Shown piece by piece: positions 27,286 to 36,311 of a DNA stretch of 64,000 nt (within the stretch, counting starts at the first letter, position 1; each line of letters opens with the position of its first letter). The notes below the pieces were generated by a model. The model searched no databases and was not told the DNA's origin. It saw only the letters and a list, made by a program, of their open reading frames with translations. Source of the stretch: Fibrobacter intestinalis. Its GTDB lineage: Bacteria > Fibrobacterota > Fibrobacteria > Fibrobacterales > Fibrobacteraceae. The DNA lies in the NCBI RefSeq assembly GCF_900167415.1, contig NZ_FUWU01000013.1, forward strand, positions 1 through 64,000. The letters run 5' to 3'. The translations under genes were made by a program, and so were the position numbers.

Positions 27286-28518
27286 ATGAATTATAACGTT
27301 GATGAAATCCGCAAGCAATTTCCCGTTTTGGCATTGCACGACAAAGATCCCAAGCCTTTCGCCTTTTTAGACAGCACTGCAACGACGCAAAAGCCGGAAT
27401 TCGTCATCAATGCGATGGATAATTTTTACCGCAAGCATTACAGTTCGATCAAACGCGGCGTTTACTCCATGACAGCACAAACGACAGACGCTTACGAATC
27501 CGCCCGCAAGAAAGTTGCCAAATTCATCAACGCCCAAAGCGAAAACGAAATCGTCTTTACGCGCGGCACCACGGCAAGCATCAATCTCTGCGCTTGGAGC
27601 TACGGCAGGAAATTTTTGAAGGATGGTGACGAAATCGTCATCAGCGCACTCGAACATCACGCCAACATCGTCTCGTGGCAGCTCATCGCCGAAGAACGCA
27701 GAGCAAAGCTCAAAGTGATTCCCGTAGCCGATGACGGAGACCTGATTCTCGAAAAAATCCCGGAACTTGTCATCCCCGGCAAAACGAAGATTGTCGCCTT
27801 TGCGCACATCAGCAACACGATCGGCACCGAAAATCCGGTCAAGGAAATGATCCGGACCATCCGAAAGATCGATCCGGAAATCAAAATTCTCATCGATGCC
27901 GCCCAAAGCGCCCCCCATATAAAAATCGACGTGCAGGATTTGGATTGCGACTTTCTCGCCTTCTCGGGCCATAAAATGTACGGCCCCACAGGAATCGGCG
28001 TACTTTACGGCAAATACGACATCCTCAAAGAAATGCCTCCAGTCGAAGGGGGCGGCGAAATGATCGACCAGGTGACGTTTGAAAAGACGACTTTCGCTCT
28101 TCCGCCGGACCGTTTTGAAGCGGGAACGCCTCCCATTGCCGAAGTGATTGGACTCGGAGCCGCCATCGACTGGATAAATCAGGTGGGCATTGACGCTATC
28201 TACCAACACGAACAAGAAATTTTGAAATATGCGAAAGAAAAACTGAAAGCCATTTCGGGACTACATATTTTGGGAAATCCAAAACGGCGGGGTTCCCTTT
28301 TGAGCTTCACACTAGACGCTGCGCACCCGCACGACGTGGCCACCCTTTTAGACGAAGACGGCATTGCCGTTCGCAGCGGGCATCATTGCGCACAACCGGT
28401 CATGACGCGCTTCGGCATTCCGGCGACGATTCGCGCAAGCTTTGGTGCCTACACGGAAAAATGGGAAATCGATAGGCTTGTCGAAGGTTTGCTCCGCGTG
28501 AACCGCATTTTCGGATAG
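27286..28518 (+). CDS. sufS: Cysteine desulfurase, SufS type
   Basis: 410 aa PLP-dependent aminotransferase class V. It removes sulfur from cysteine as persulfide for Fe-S cluster assembly. FLDSTATTQKP (the family usually has LDNAA) opens the fold, EHHANIVSW is present, the Schiff-base Lys230 lies in FSGHKMYGPTGIG, and the persulfide Cys368 in RSGHHCAQP, which marks the SufS/CsdA group rather than NifS/IscS. No sufBCD or sufU/sufE partner is next to it. Downstream and upstream spacers separate it from other genes. Confidence 0.94.
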   Translation: MNYNVDEIRKQFPVLALHDKDPKPFAFLDSTATTQKPEFVINAMDNFYRKHYSSIKRGVYSMTAQTTDAYESARKKVAKFINAQSENEIVFTRGTTASINLCAWSYGRKFLKDGDEIVISALEHHANIVSWQLIAEERRAKLKVIPVADDGDLILEKIPELVIPGKTKIVAFAHISNTIGTENPVKEMIRTIRKIDPEIKILIDAAQSAPHIKIDVQDLDCDFLAFSGHKMYGPTGIGVLYGKYDILKEMPPVEGGGEMIDQVTFEKTTFALPPDRFEAGTPPIAEVIGLGAAIDWINQVGIDAIYQHEQEILKYAKEKLKAISGLHILGNPKRRGSLLSFTLDAAHPHDVATLLDEDGIAVRSGHHCAQPVMTRFGIPATIRASFGAYTEKWEIDRLVEGLLRVNRIFG

Positions 28519-28696
28519 AAAACCGTTCGGAAAGAACTCTTCTGTCTTTTTCCAGCCACGCACGCCAAAATCTCCGTCCCCTTTTTTCCATCATTTCCCA
28601 CAGACATAGCCCTTTGCCGCAAGGCATCGGGCGCGAGTTTAACGTTGAGTTAGCCCTTATTCTCGTTATCTATAAACCGTAATTATCAAGCTGCAA

Positions 28697-29287
28697 CTAG
28701 ATTGTCTTTAGCAGTTGTAAAAGATTCTTGTCGGAAGATTTTGTTTTTCTTGTTCCGAATTCGACAAAATGGTTCTGTGTGCAATAAAAATTCAAAAGCT
28801 TTTCGTTGTTTTCACATTCCAAAACACAAAGAACCCCGCCGACGCTGTGCTGCATAAGTAAAATCTGCTCCATTGCAAGGGACAATAGTTCATTTCCAGA
28901 AATGGAGTCGTTTAACCCTGCCTGAAAATTTTTGCCAAGTTGTGCAATCAGGTATGCGGGGATGTTGTACACACCGTCGTCATCTAATGCACTCAAACGC
29001 GAGAGCTTTTTTTGAATGGTTTTGGAAACATTTTGCGCTTTCACAGAAATAGTTTTTATAGCTAACGAGAAGTATCCCAAGAACGCTCCGTTCGCTTGCG
29101 AAAAGACCAGGTAACTTACAGCTTGATGTTTTTTGGCGAAATCTACAGACGACTTTTTCAAGAAGCACTCGACATCTTTGTTCTGGGGACATTCGTAAAA
29201 ATTTCGAAGACGGGAAAAGTCCTCTTCCATAGGAGCTTTGTCTAGATACTCCATGATGTTAACAACAAAATAGGATTTAGAAACCAT
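28697..29287 (-). CDS. GNAT acetyltransferase, probable toxin of a TA pair
   Basis: 196 aa. The GNAT-type pattern is visible: YLVFSQANGAFLGYFSLAIKTI (beta strands 3-4), IPAYLIAQLGKNFQAG (acetyl-CoA-binding loop region), LLSLAMEQILLMQHSVGGVLCVLECEN (helix and strand 5), and NFYCTQNHFVEFGT at the C-terminus. Many such proteins downstream of a 60-90 residue basic partner acetylate aminoacyl-tRNA or are presumed to. The gene overlaps the small partner gene by 11 bases. It sits beside the hsd locus. Toxicity is inferred from arrangement. Confidence 0.7.
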   Translation of the reverse strand: MVSKSYFVVNIMEYLDKAPMEEDFSRLRNFYECPQNKDVECFLKKSSVDFAKKHQAVSYLVFSQANGAFLGYFSLAIKTISVKAQNVSKTIQKKLSRLSALDDDGVYNIPAYLIAQLGKNFQAGLNDSISGNELLSLAMEQILLMQHSVGGVLCVLECENNEKLLNFYCTQNHFVEFGTRKTKSSDKNLLQLLKTI

Positions 29288-29462
29288 TTTTTTTTCTAAG
29301 GCGAGAAAGTTTTCTTAAACCGGAAACTCCGCTTAGAAAGTCTGATTTGACCTGGCTTTTGAGAGCGGGGGCCTTTAGCGAGTGATCCACGGCTTTGATG
29401 AAGGACTCAAGTTGCTTGGTCCCTGCCACGGTAAAGTTCTTTTTTATGCTCGATGTAGCCAT
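29277..29462 (-). CDS. Small basic protein, probable antitoxin or partner of the GNAT protein
   Basis: 61 aa, MATSSIKKNF ... GTKQLESFIKAVDHS followed by a basic C-terminus (SGLRKLSRLRKKNGF). Short proteins starting MATxSIxKNF and preceding a GNAT gene are, as I recall, common in gut bacteria; the class of the partner (antitoxin or DNA-binding co-factor) is not established from sequence. It has no ribbon-helix-helix signature I can fix with certainty. It overlaps the next gene by 11 bases. Confidence 0.65.
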   Translation of the reverse strand: MATSSIKKNFTVAGTKQLESFIKAVDHSLKAPALKSQVKSDFLSGVSGLRKLSRLRKKNGF

Positions 29463-29694
29463 TCTATGTATCCTCCAGCCTAATATACATTATTAAAAAA
29501 GGAACATCAAGCCAGTTATATACTTCCATCTGCCTACATGCGAAAAGGCAGAAAGTTAGTTGCCTTTTATTTGACTGAACCAATATTCACTAATATCTAA
29601 TCTCAAAAAATCCCCTTGTCAATAGGCCCGAACGTTTTTGGCATATTATGACAACCTATTTTGTTTATATTTACATTGGAATAGTTTGGCTTTT

Positions 29695-32600
29695 ATGTCC
29701 TACGAATACAGCGAAAACATACTTGTTCAGGAAAGCGCCGGCGACCTGCTCCAGCATGAGTTGAGCTGGCGTGTTGTATTTGCGTATAATGAAGAAAAAT
29801 TAGGCGAAAACGGAACATTCGGGCGCACCTCTTACAGAGAAGTTTTGTTGCATCGGTATTTTCGCGAAGCACTTCAGAAGCTGAATCCGTGGATAACGCC
29901 TACGCAAATTGACGAAGCCGTACAAAAGTTCACGGCAACCCTCAGCACGTCATCACTGCTTCAAATCAACGAAGAAAAGTACGGCTTTATTCGCGATGGC
30001 ATTCCGGTCTCTTACAAGAAACCTGATGGAACTTCGGATGTCAAGCGGGCTCTCGTCATTGATTTTTCGAACCCGGAGAACAACGATTTTCTCGCCGTCA
30101 AGGAGATGAAAATTCACGGCGAAATTTATCGCCGCCGTACCGATATAGTCGGCTTTGTCAATGGCATCCCGCTTTTGTTTGTGGAACTCAAGCGTAACGA
30201 TGTCGCTGTGCAAAACGCCTACGATGACAACTACACGGATTACCTTTCGACGATTCCGCAACTTTTCTATTACAACGCATTTTTAATGCTTTCTAATGGG
30301 GTAGAAGCGAAAGTCGGCACGCTTGGCAGTAAGTATGATTTTTTCCACGAATGGAAACGCCTCAAGGAATCCGATGCGGGTTCCGTTGCGCTCCAGACGA
30401 TGCTTCGCGGGATTTGCAAAAAAGAAACATTCCTTGACCTGTTGGCGAATTTCATTCTTTACGATCATTCCGATGGAAATACGGTCAAGATTCTCGCCCG
30501 CAACCACCAGTATCTTGGTGTAAACGAGGCATTCAAAGCGTACGAAGACCGCAAACTTCGCAATGGCAAGTTGGGCGTTTTCTGGCATACGCAGGGGAGT
30601 GGCAAAAGCTACTCAATGTTATTCTTATCGCAGAAGATTCGCCGTTGTGCAAAAGGTTCGCCCACAATCGTCATCCTTACGGACCGTGACGAACTGAACA
30701 AGCAGATTAGCGATACGTTTGAAAATTGCGGAATGCTCGGCAAGGTAAAAGCATCCAAGTTCATTGCCACGAGCGGGAACGACCTTGTCGCAAAACTCAA
30801 GGGCAATCCGAGTTTCATCTTCACGCTGATTCAAAAGTTCAACAAGAAAGATTTGACCCCGATTTATCCGGATCACGATATTTTAGTGATGTCCGACGAA
30901 GCGCACCGCAGCCAGAATGGAATTTTTGCAGACAACATGTGTGCCTTGCTTCCGACGGCTTCGCGTATCGGCTTTACGGGCACTCCGCTTTTGAAAGATG
31001 ACAACATCACCGAAAGAACTTTCGGCGGCTACATTTCTATTTACGATTTCAAGCGAGCCGTAGAAGATGGTGCGACAGTTCCGCTCTATTACGAAAATCG
31101 TGCCGACAAAATCAAGGAACTCAAAAATCCTGAAATTACGGACAAGATTCTCAATGCCATTGAAGCCGCAGACCTTGACCTGGAACAGCAAGAAAAGCTG
31201 GAAAAGGATTTTGCCAAGGAATACCACCTGCTTACGGCAGAACCGCGATTGCGTCTGGTTGCAAAAGATTTTGCACATCATTATTCAGACCTTTGGACTA
31301 GCGGCAAGGCGATGTTTGTTTGCCTGAACAAGGTGACTTGCGTTCGCATGTACAATTACGTTCAGGAATATTGGGCCGAAGAAATCGTAGCTCTCGAAAA
31401 GCAGTTGAAAATTGCAACCCAGCAAGAAGCCCAGGAACTGGACCGCAAAATCCAGTGGATGCGCGAAACGGAAATGGCGGTCGTCGTAAGCCAAGAACAG
31501 AACGAGCAACAGACTTTTGCCAAGTGGGGCTTGGACATTACTCCGCACCGCACCAAGATGGAAAAGCGAGAATTGGACAAGGAATTCAAGGACCCCAAAA
31601 ATAAATTCCGCGTTGTGTTCGTTTGTGCCATGTGGCTCACCGGTTTCGATGTCAAGTGCCTCAGTTGCCTTTACTTGGATAAACTGTTGAAAGCGCATAC
31701 GCTGATGCAGACGATTGCCCGTGCGAACCGTGTGAACGAGGGCAAGAGCAACGGCCTGATTGTGGATTATGCTGGCATCGTAAAGGCGTTGCGCAAGGCT
31801 CTCGCCGATTATACGAATAATGTAAGCGGCGGGCGTGCCGACCCGACAATCGACAAGTCGGAATTGCTGAATCGCATTATCGAAGTCATTGCGAAAACGG
31901 AAGCATTTTTAGGCGGCCTCAACGCTCCCCTTGCAAAGGTTGTTGAATCCAAGGGCTTTGATAAGATTGCCGCAATCCAAGACACCGCAAATGCAGTCTG
32001 TTCTTCGGCAGAAAACAAGAAGACCTTCTCCACATACGCCGCCGAACTTTCTCGCCTGGTACGCTACACGAACCGCGAAGACGTCACAGCCGAAAATCGC
32101 GACAAGATAAACGCGATTGACGCGGTCGCCCGCAACATGAAGGCAAAACGCCGTCATGTGACCAATGTGGATTTGATGGTGGAACTGAACAAGATTGTGA
32201 ACGAATACGTTCAGATGGACGTAGGCGGTAAAAAGAACCCCAAGCAGTTCGACATCAGCAAGATTGATTTTGAATTGCTCGGCCGGGAATTTGCCAAGGC
32301 GAAGCACAAGAACCTTTTGCTCCGCGATTTGGAAGAACTGTTAAAGGAGCGACTTTCTTTGCTGTTGGCGACCAACTCCGGCAGAATCAATTTTTATGAG
32401 CGTTACCAAGAAATCATCAATGCTTACAATAGCGAACAGGACCGTGCGACCATCGAAAAGACCTTTATGGACTTGATGGATTTGGCTTCGTCCATGGATT
32501 CCGAACAACAACGTTTTGTCCGTGAAGGTTTCAAGAACGACGAAGAACTCTCCATGTATGACTTGCTTTTCAAGGACAACTTGAGCAAGCAGGACATCAA

Positions 32601-32820
32601 AAAATTGAAAACCGTCGCCGTAGAATTGCTCGAAAAGATAAAGGCAAAAATCGAAAGTCTGGACCACTGGACCGACAAGCAAGAAACCAAGGCTGCGGTG
32701 GATACCCTCATTCGCGACACGCTCTGGAAAGAGCTGCCCGAAAGTTACGACGACGTGGCCATCAACATGTATCGCGCCCGCGTTTACGAATACGTTTACA
32801 CCCATTATAGAGTAGCATAA
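29695..32820 (+). CDS. hsdR: Type I restriction enzyme, R subunit (HsdR)
   Basis: 1041 aa from the ATG at 29695 (MSYEYSENILVQESAGDLL); an upstream TTG start is unlikely. It cuts DNA after ATP-driven translocation when the HsdMS sites are unmethylated. The nuclease domain has DIVGFVNGIPLLFVELKR (PD-(D/E)xK, about residues 147-166). The SF2 motor has HTQGSGKSYSM (near 300), DEAHRSQ (near 400), SRIGFTGTPL and a C-terminal motif VI region (MQTIARANRVNEG). The last third is the HsdM-binding helical domain. It opens a cluster of seven same-strand genes. Confidence 0.96.
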   Translation: MSYEYSENILVQESAGDLLQHELSWRVVFAYNEEKLGENGTFGRTSYREVLLHRYFREALQKLNPWITPTQIDEAVQKFTATLSTSSLLQINEEKYGFIRDGIPVSYKKPDGTSDVKRALVIDFSNPENNDFLAVKEMKIHGEIYRRRTDIVGFVNGIPLLFVELKRNDVAVQNAYDDNYTDYLSTIPQLFYYNAFLMLSNGVEAKVGTLGSKYDFFHEWKRLKESDAGSVALQTMLRGICKKETFLDLLANFILYDHSDGNTVKILARNHQYLGVNEAFKAYEDRKLRNGKLGVFWHTQGSGKSYSMLFLSQKIRRCAKGSPTIVILTDRDELNKQISDTFENCGMLGKVKASKFIATSGNDLVAKLKGNPSFIFTLIQKFNKKDLTPIYPDHDILVMSDEAHRSQNGIFADNMCALLPTASRIGFTGTPLLKDDNITERTFGGYISIYDFKRAVEDGATVPLYYENRADKIKELKNPEITDKILNAIEAADLDLEQQEKLEKDFAKEYHLLTAEPRLRLVAKDFAHHYSDLWTSGKAMFVCLNKVTCVRMYNYVQEYWAEEIVALEKQLKIATQQEAQELDRKIQWMRETEMAVVVSQEQNEQQTFAKWGLDITPHRTKMEKRELDKEFKDPKNKFRVVFVCAMWLTGFDVKCLSCLYLDKLLKAHTLMQTIARANRVNEGKSNGLIVDYAGIVKALRKALADYTNNVSGGRADPTIDKSELLNRIIEVIAKTEAFLGGLNAPLAKVVESKGFDKIAAIQDTANAVCSSAENKKTFSTYAAELSRLVRYTNREDVTAENRDKINAIDAVARNMKAKRRHVTNVDLMVELNKIVNEYVQMDVGGKKNPKQFDISKIDFELLGREFAKAKHKNLLLRDLEELLKERLSLLLATNSGRINFYERYQEIINAYNSEQDRATIEKTFMDLMDLASSMDSEQQRFVREGFKNDEELSMYDLLFKDNLSKQDIKKLKTVAVELLEKIKAKIESLDHWTDKQETKAAVDTLIRDTLWKELPESYDDVAINMYRARVYEYVYTHYRVA

Positions 32821-32857
32821 ATCTGGAGGCCCAGCGCGTATAGAAGATATTCTCGCT

Positions 32858-34354
32858 ATGGAAGAATCCCAGACTTTTGACCGCAAGAGCGTAAACATTG
32901 CTCCGAAGGATTTTTCTAACCATGTGTGCGCTTTTGCAAATGCCGACGGGGGAATCATCGTTGTCGGCATTTCTGATAAAAATCGCCGCATCGAGGGTGT
33001 TGACCATCGAGAAAAAGATGTCAATGAACTCTTGCGTGTTCCGATGGATTATTGTTCACCGACGGTTCCGTTTGCTCATGAACTTGTGGAATGCGTTGAT
33101 GCCAAAGGCAAGCCGAACCATGTGCTGGTATTCCACATAGAGGCAAGCCCCTTTGTTCACGAAAACCAGGCGCATGATGTTTATATGCGTGTGGGCGACA
33201 AGTCTAAGCTCCTTTCTTACGATGACCGTTTGACGTTGACCCTCGACAAAGGGTTGCGTTCCTTTGAAGATTTTCTTGTTCCAGACTCCAGCTACGAAGA
33301 TATAGAGGAATCTTATCTCAAAGAATACTTGAGCTTAATCGGATATTCTAAATCCCCACGAGAATATTTGCTACAGAATAAGAACTTCGCAAAAGAGAAA
33401 GAGGGCGAATTGCAACTCAGCGTTGCTGCAATCTTGCTGTTCGGCAAGAAACCCCAGTCGTTTTTCCCGAGGGCCCGAGTCAGGTTTATCCGTTACGAAG
33501 GTACAGAAGAAAAGTTCGGCACCGAGATGAATGTTATCAAGGATGTGACTTTTGAAGGTCGCATTTTGGAGCAGGTTCGTCAGGCGGTTGCCTACATCCA
33601 AACGCAGATCAAGGAACGTACCTATTTGACTGCGGGCGGAATCTTTACCACCGAACTAGAATATCCAGAATTTGTGCGTACAGAACTGGTCGTAAATGCG
33701 GTAACCCACAGGGATTATTCCATTCGCGGAACCGAAATCCAAATCAAGATGTTCGATGACCATTTGGTAGTTGAATCTCCGGGGAATTTGCCCAGTCAAG
33801 TGAAAATCAACAAGATTCGTAATTCCCACTTTGCCCGCAATTCCCATATCGCGGAATACTTGAAAGATTACAAGTACGTGAAGGATTTCGGCGAAGGTGT
33901 GGACCGTATGTGCCGGGAAATGGAAGCGCAGGGGCTGCCCAAGCCGGAATACAAACAGGACTCCTTTATTTTGAAGGCCATTATTCGAAATTCGGGTTAT
34001 GTTTTAAAAAAGGTTGACTTTGCTTCGGAAAAGGTTGACTTTAATCCTAAAAAAAGTGGCTTTTCTCCGAAAAAAGTTGACTTTGGCCCGCAAAAGCTTA
34101 ACTTTGAAAAAATGGTAGACGCTTCAACGTACAATATAACGATGAAAAGGCACATGAAGGCAATGATTGCCGAAGTTGGGTTGCAACAGGTTTTTGGAGC
34201 CAAGTATGTTGCCAATTCCCTTAAGGTTAGCAAAACTGCCGCAATCGGAATTATAAAGAAAATGTTTAGTTTGGGCGTTATAAAGCCCGTGCAAGGAAAT
34301 GGCAAAGGGAAATACATACTCAATCAAGAAACTAGCAAGGACCAAAATGGATAA
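32858..34354 (+). CDS. AlbA_2 (Schlafen-like)/GHKL ATP-binding protein with KVDF repeats
   Basis: 498 aa. N-terminal AlbA_2 domain (FDRKSVN ... FANADGGIIVVGISD), then a GHKL-type ATP-binding domain (ELVVNAVTHRDYSIRGTEI, near residue 280, and ESPGNLPSQV). Residues 385-419 are five 7-residue repeats of the form KVDFxPK. The C-terminus ends in a helix-turn-helix-like stretch (VANSLKVSKTAAIGIIKKM). Such genes are frequent inside hsd operons, role unknown. The frame stays open upstream as ARIEDILA, which looks like the usual family N-terminus but lacks ATG, GTG or TTG, so the true start is uncertain. It overlaps hsdM by 8 bases. Confidence 0.85.
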   Translation: MEESQTFDRKSVNIAPKDFSNHVCAFANADGGIIVVGISDKNRRIEGVDHREKDVNELLRVPMDYCSPTVPFAHELVECVDAKGKPNHVLVFHIEASPFVHENQAHDVYMRVGDKSKLLSYDDRLTLTLDKGLRSFEDFLVPDSSYEDIEESYLKEYLSLIGYSKSPREYLLQNKNFAKEKEGELQLSVAAILLFGKKPQSFFPRARVRFIRYEGTEEKFGTEMNVIKDVTFEGRILEQVRQAVAYIQTQIKERTYLTAGGIFTTELEYPEFVRTELVVNAVTHRDYSIRGTEIQIKMFDDHLVVESPGNLPSQVKINKIRNSHFARNSHIAEYLKDYKYVKDFGEGVDRMCREMEAQGLPKPEYKQDSFILKAIIRNSGYVLKKVDFASEKVDFNPKKSGFSPKKVDFGPQKLNFEKMVDASTYNITMKRHMKAMIAEVGLQQVFGAKYVANSLKVSKTAAIGIIKKMFSLGVIKPVQGNGKGKYILNQETSKDQNG

Positions 34355-36221
34355 CAAGAGCTTAAAGAAACTTGAAGCCGATTTGTGGGAATCTGCGGAC
34401 TTGCTCCGTGCCGATTCCAAGTTGACATCGAATCAGTATTGCATGCCTGTTTTGGGGCTTTTGTTCTTGCGTTACGCCTATGGCCGTTTCAAAAAGGTCG
34501 AAGCCGAAATTCTCAAGAACCGCCCGAGTCGCGGTGGCCGCGCTCTCCCTGTTGAACCTAGCGATTTTGCGTCCAAGAGTGCTTTGTTCCTCCCGAAAGA
34601 AGCGCAATTTGATTACCTGGTGAACTTGCCCGCAAATATTGCATCGGCAAAACTCAAGAACGCGCACGGACAGCCGCTCAACAGCCTTGGCGAAGTGGTG
34701 AACAATGCCATGGAGCTGGTGGAATCCCAGAGTGAAAAGCTGAAGGGGGTATTGCCCAAGACCTACACCGATTTCAAGGACGAACTGCTTGCCGAACTTT
34801 TGCGCACCTTCAACAACAATGCCCTCGACGATGTGGGCGGCGACGTGATGGGCCGCATCTACGAATACTTCCTCAGTAAATTTGCCAAGAATATCGCTAG
34901 CGACGATGGCGTGTTTTTTACGCCCAAGTCCTTGGTGAAAATGATCGTAAATGTGCTGGAGCCCGCTTATGGCGTGCTTTTGGACCCTGCCTGCGGAAGC
35001 GGTGGCATGTTCGTGCAGACCGGCGACTTTGTAAATGCGGCGGGCATGGCAAGCAACGAAACCATGACCTTTTACGGCCAGGAAAAGGTGGAATACAACG
35101 CCCAGCTTTGCCAGATGAACATGGCGGTGCACGGACTTACCGGTGTCGTAAAATCGGGCGACGAGGCGAACTCTTTCTATCGCGATGCGCACAACCTTGC
35201 AGGCGAATGCGATTACGTGATGGCGAACCCGCCCTTCAATGTGGATAAGGTAAAAGCGGAAAGCTGCCAGAATGCCGGGCGACTCCCCTTCGGGCTCCCT
35301 GCGGTAAACAAGGACAAGGAAATCGGCAACGGAAACTACCTGTGGATTTCTTACTTCTACAGTTACCTGAACGAAACCGGCCGCGCGGGCTTTGTGATGG
35401 CTGCCTCTGCGACAGACAGCCAGAGCAAGGACAAGGACATCCGCGAAAAGCTGGTGGCTACGGGACACGTGGATTGCATGATAAGCGTGGGCAACAACTT
35501 CTTTTATACCAAGAGCCTGCCGTGCACCCTTTGGTTCTTTGACAAGGGCAAAAAGAAGAAAATTCAGGACAAGGTCCTGTTCATCGATGCCCGCAACTAT
35601 TACACCGTCGTGGATCGCACCCTGAACGAGTGGAACGAATGGCAACTCAAGAACCTGAACGCCATTGTTTGGCTCTACCGCGGCGAAACGGACAAGTATG
35701 AATACTTGCTTGTGGAATACCGCAACGCCTTGCTTGCCTACGCCGACACCACCGAAGACAAACAACTCGAAAAGATTCTCCGCAAGTCCGCAAAGATTGC
35801 AAAAATATTCGCGGAACTCAAGGAACACCGCGAGACGCTCCGTGTGCAGACGAAAATCGCCGTAGAAGCCGCCGACAAAAAGAGCAAGAAGAAAACCCAG
35901 GAAGAATGGGACGCCCGCCTTGCGGAACTCGACGAAATCATCGGAATCGCCAAGGAAGCCGACTGGCTCTACGAAAAATTCGGTGACGGCAAGTACAAGG
36001 ATATTCTTGGGCTCTGCAAAATTGCCTCCCGTGCCGAAATCGCCGAAAAGAACTACAGCCTGACCCCTGGCGCATACGTCGGAGTCGCCCCTGTAGAAGA
36101 TGACGGCGTAAATTTTGCTGAACGCATGACCGAAATCCACGCGGAACTCCTGAAACTCCAGGACGAAAGCAATACGCTCATGAAGACCATCTCCAAGAAC
36201 ATGAAGGAACTCGGCTTGTGA
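34347..36221 (+). CDS. hsdM: Type I DNA methyltransferase, M subunit (HsdM)
   Basis: 624 aa from the ATG at 34347. N6-adenine methyltransferase of the type I complex; it uses S-adenosylmethionine to protect the sites chosen by HsdS. It has the N-terminal HsdM helical domain (LESADLLRADSKL-type start, here EADLWESADLLRADSKL), the AdoMet motif LDPACGSGGMFV (near residue 211), the catalytic NPPF (near 294), and a Lys/Glu-rich helical C-terminal extension (DKKSKKKTQEEWDARLAEL). It overlaps the AlbA_2 gene and is followed after 90 bases by the DUF4143 ATPase. Confidence 0.96.
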   Translation: MDNKSLKKLEADLWESADLLRADSKLTSNQYCMPVLGLLFLRYAYGRFKKVEAEILKNRPSRGGRALPVEPSDFASKSALFLPKEAQFDYLVNLPANIASAKLKNAHGQPLNSLGEVVNNAMELVESQSEKLKGVLPKTYTDFKDELLAELLRTFNNNALDDVGGDVMGRIYEYFLSKFAKNIASDDGVFFTPKSLVKMIVNVLEPAYGVLLDPACGSGGMFVQTGDFVNAAGMASNETMTFYGQEKVEYNAQLCQMNMAVHGLTGVVKSGDEANSFYRDAHNLAGECDYVMANPPFNVDKVKAESCQNAGRLPFGLPAVNKDKEIGNGNYLWISYFYSYLNETGRAGFVMAASATDSQSKDKDIREKLVATGHVDCMISVGNNFFYTKSLPCTLWFFDKGKKKKIQDKVLFIDARNYYTVVDRTLNEWNEWQLKNLNAIVWLYRGETDKYEYLLVEYRNALLAYADTTEDKQLEKILRKSAKIAKIFAELKEHRETLRVQTKIAVEAADKKSKKKTQEEWDARLAELDEIIGIAKEADWLYEKFGDGKYKDILGLCKIASRAEIAEKNYSLTPGAYVGVAPVEDDGVNFAERMTEIHAELLKLQDESNTLMKTISKNMKELGL

Positions 36222-36311
36222 GAAAATGGAAAAACGGGCAAAAATATTGTAAAAATAGTTGGAAAAACGGACAAAATTAGTTATTTTAAGGTTGGATAAA
36301 CGGAAAAACTG

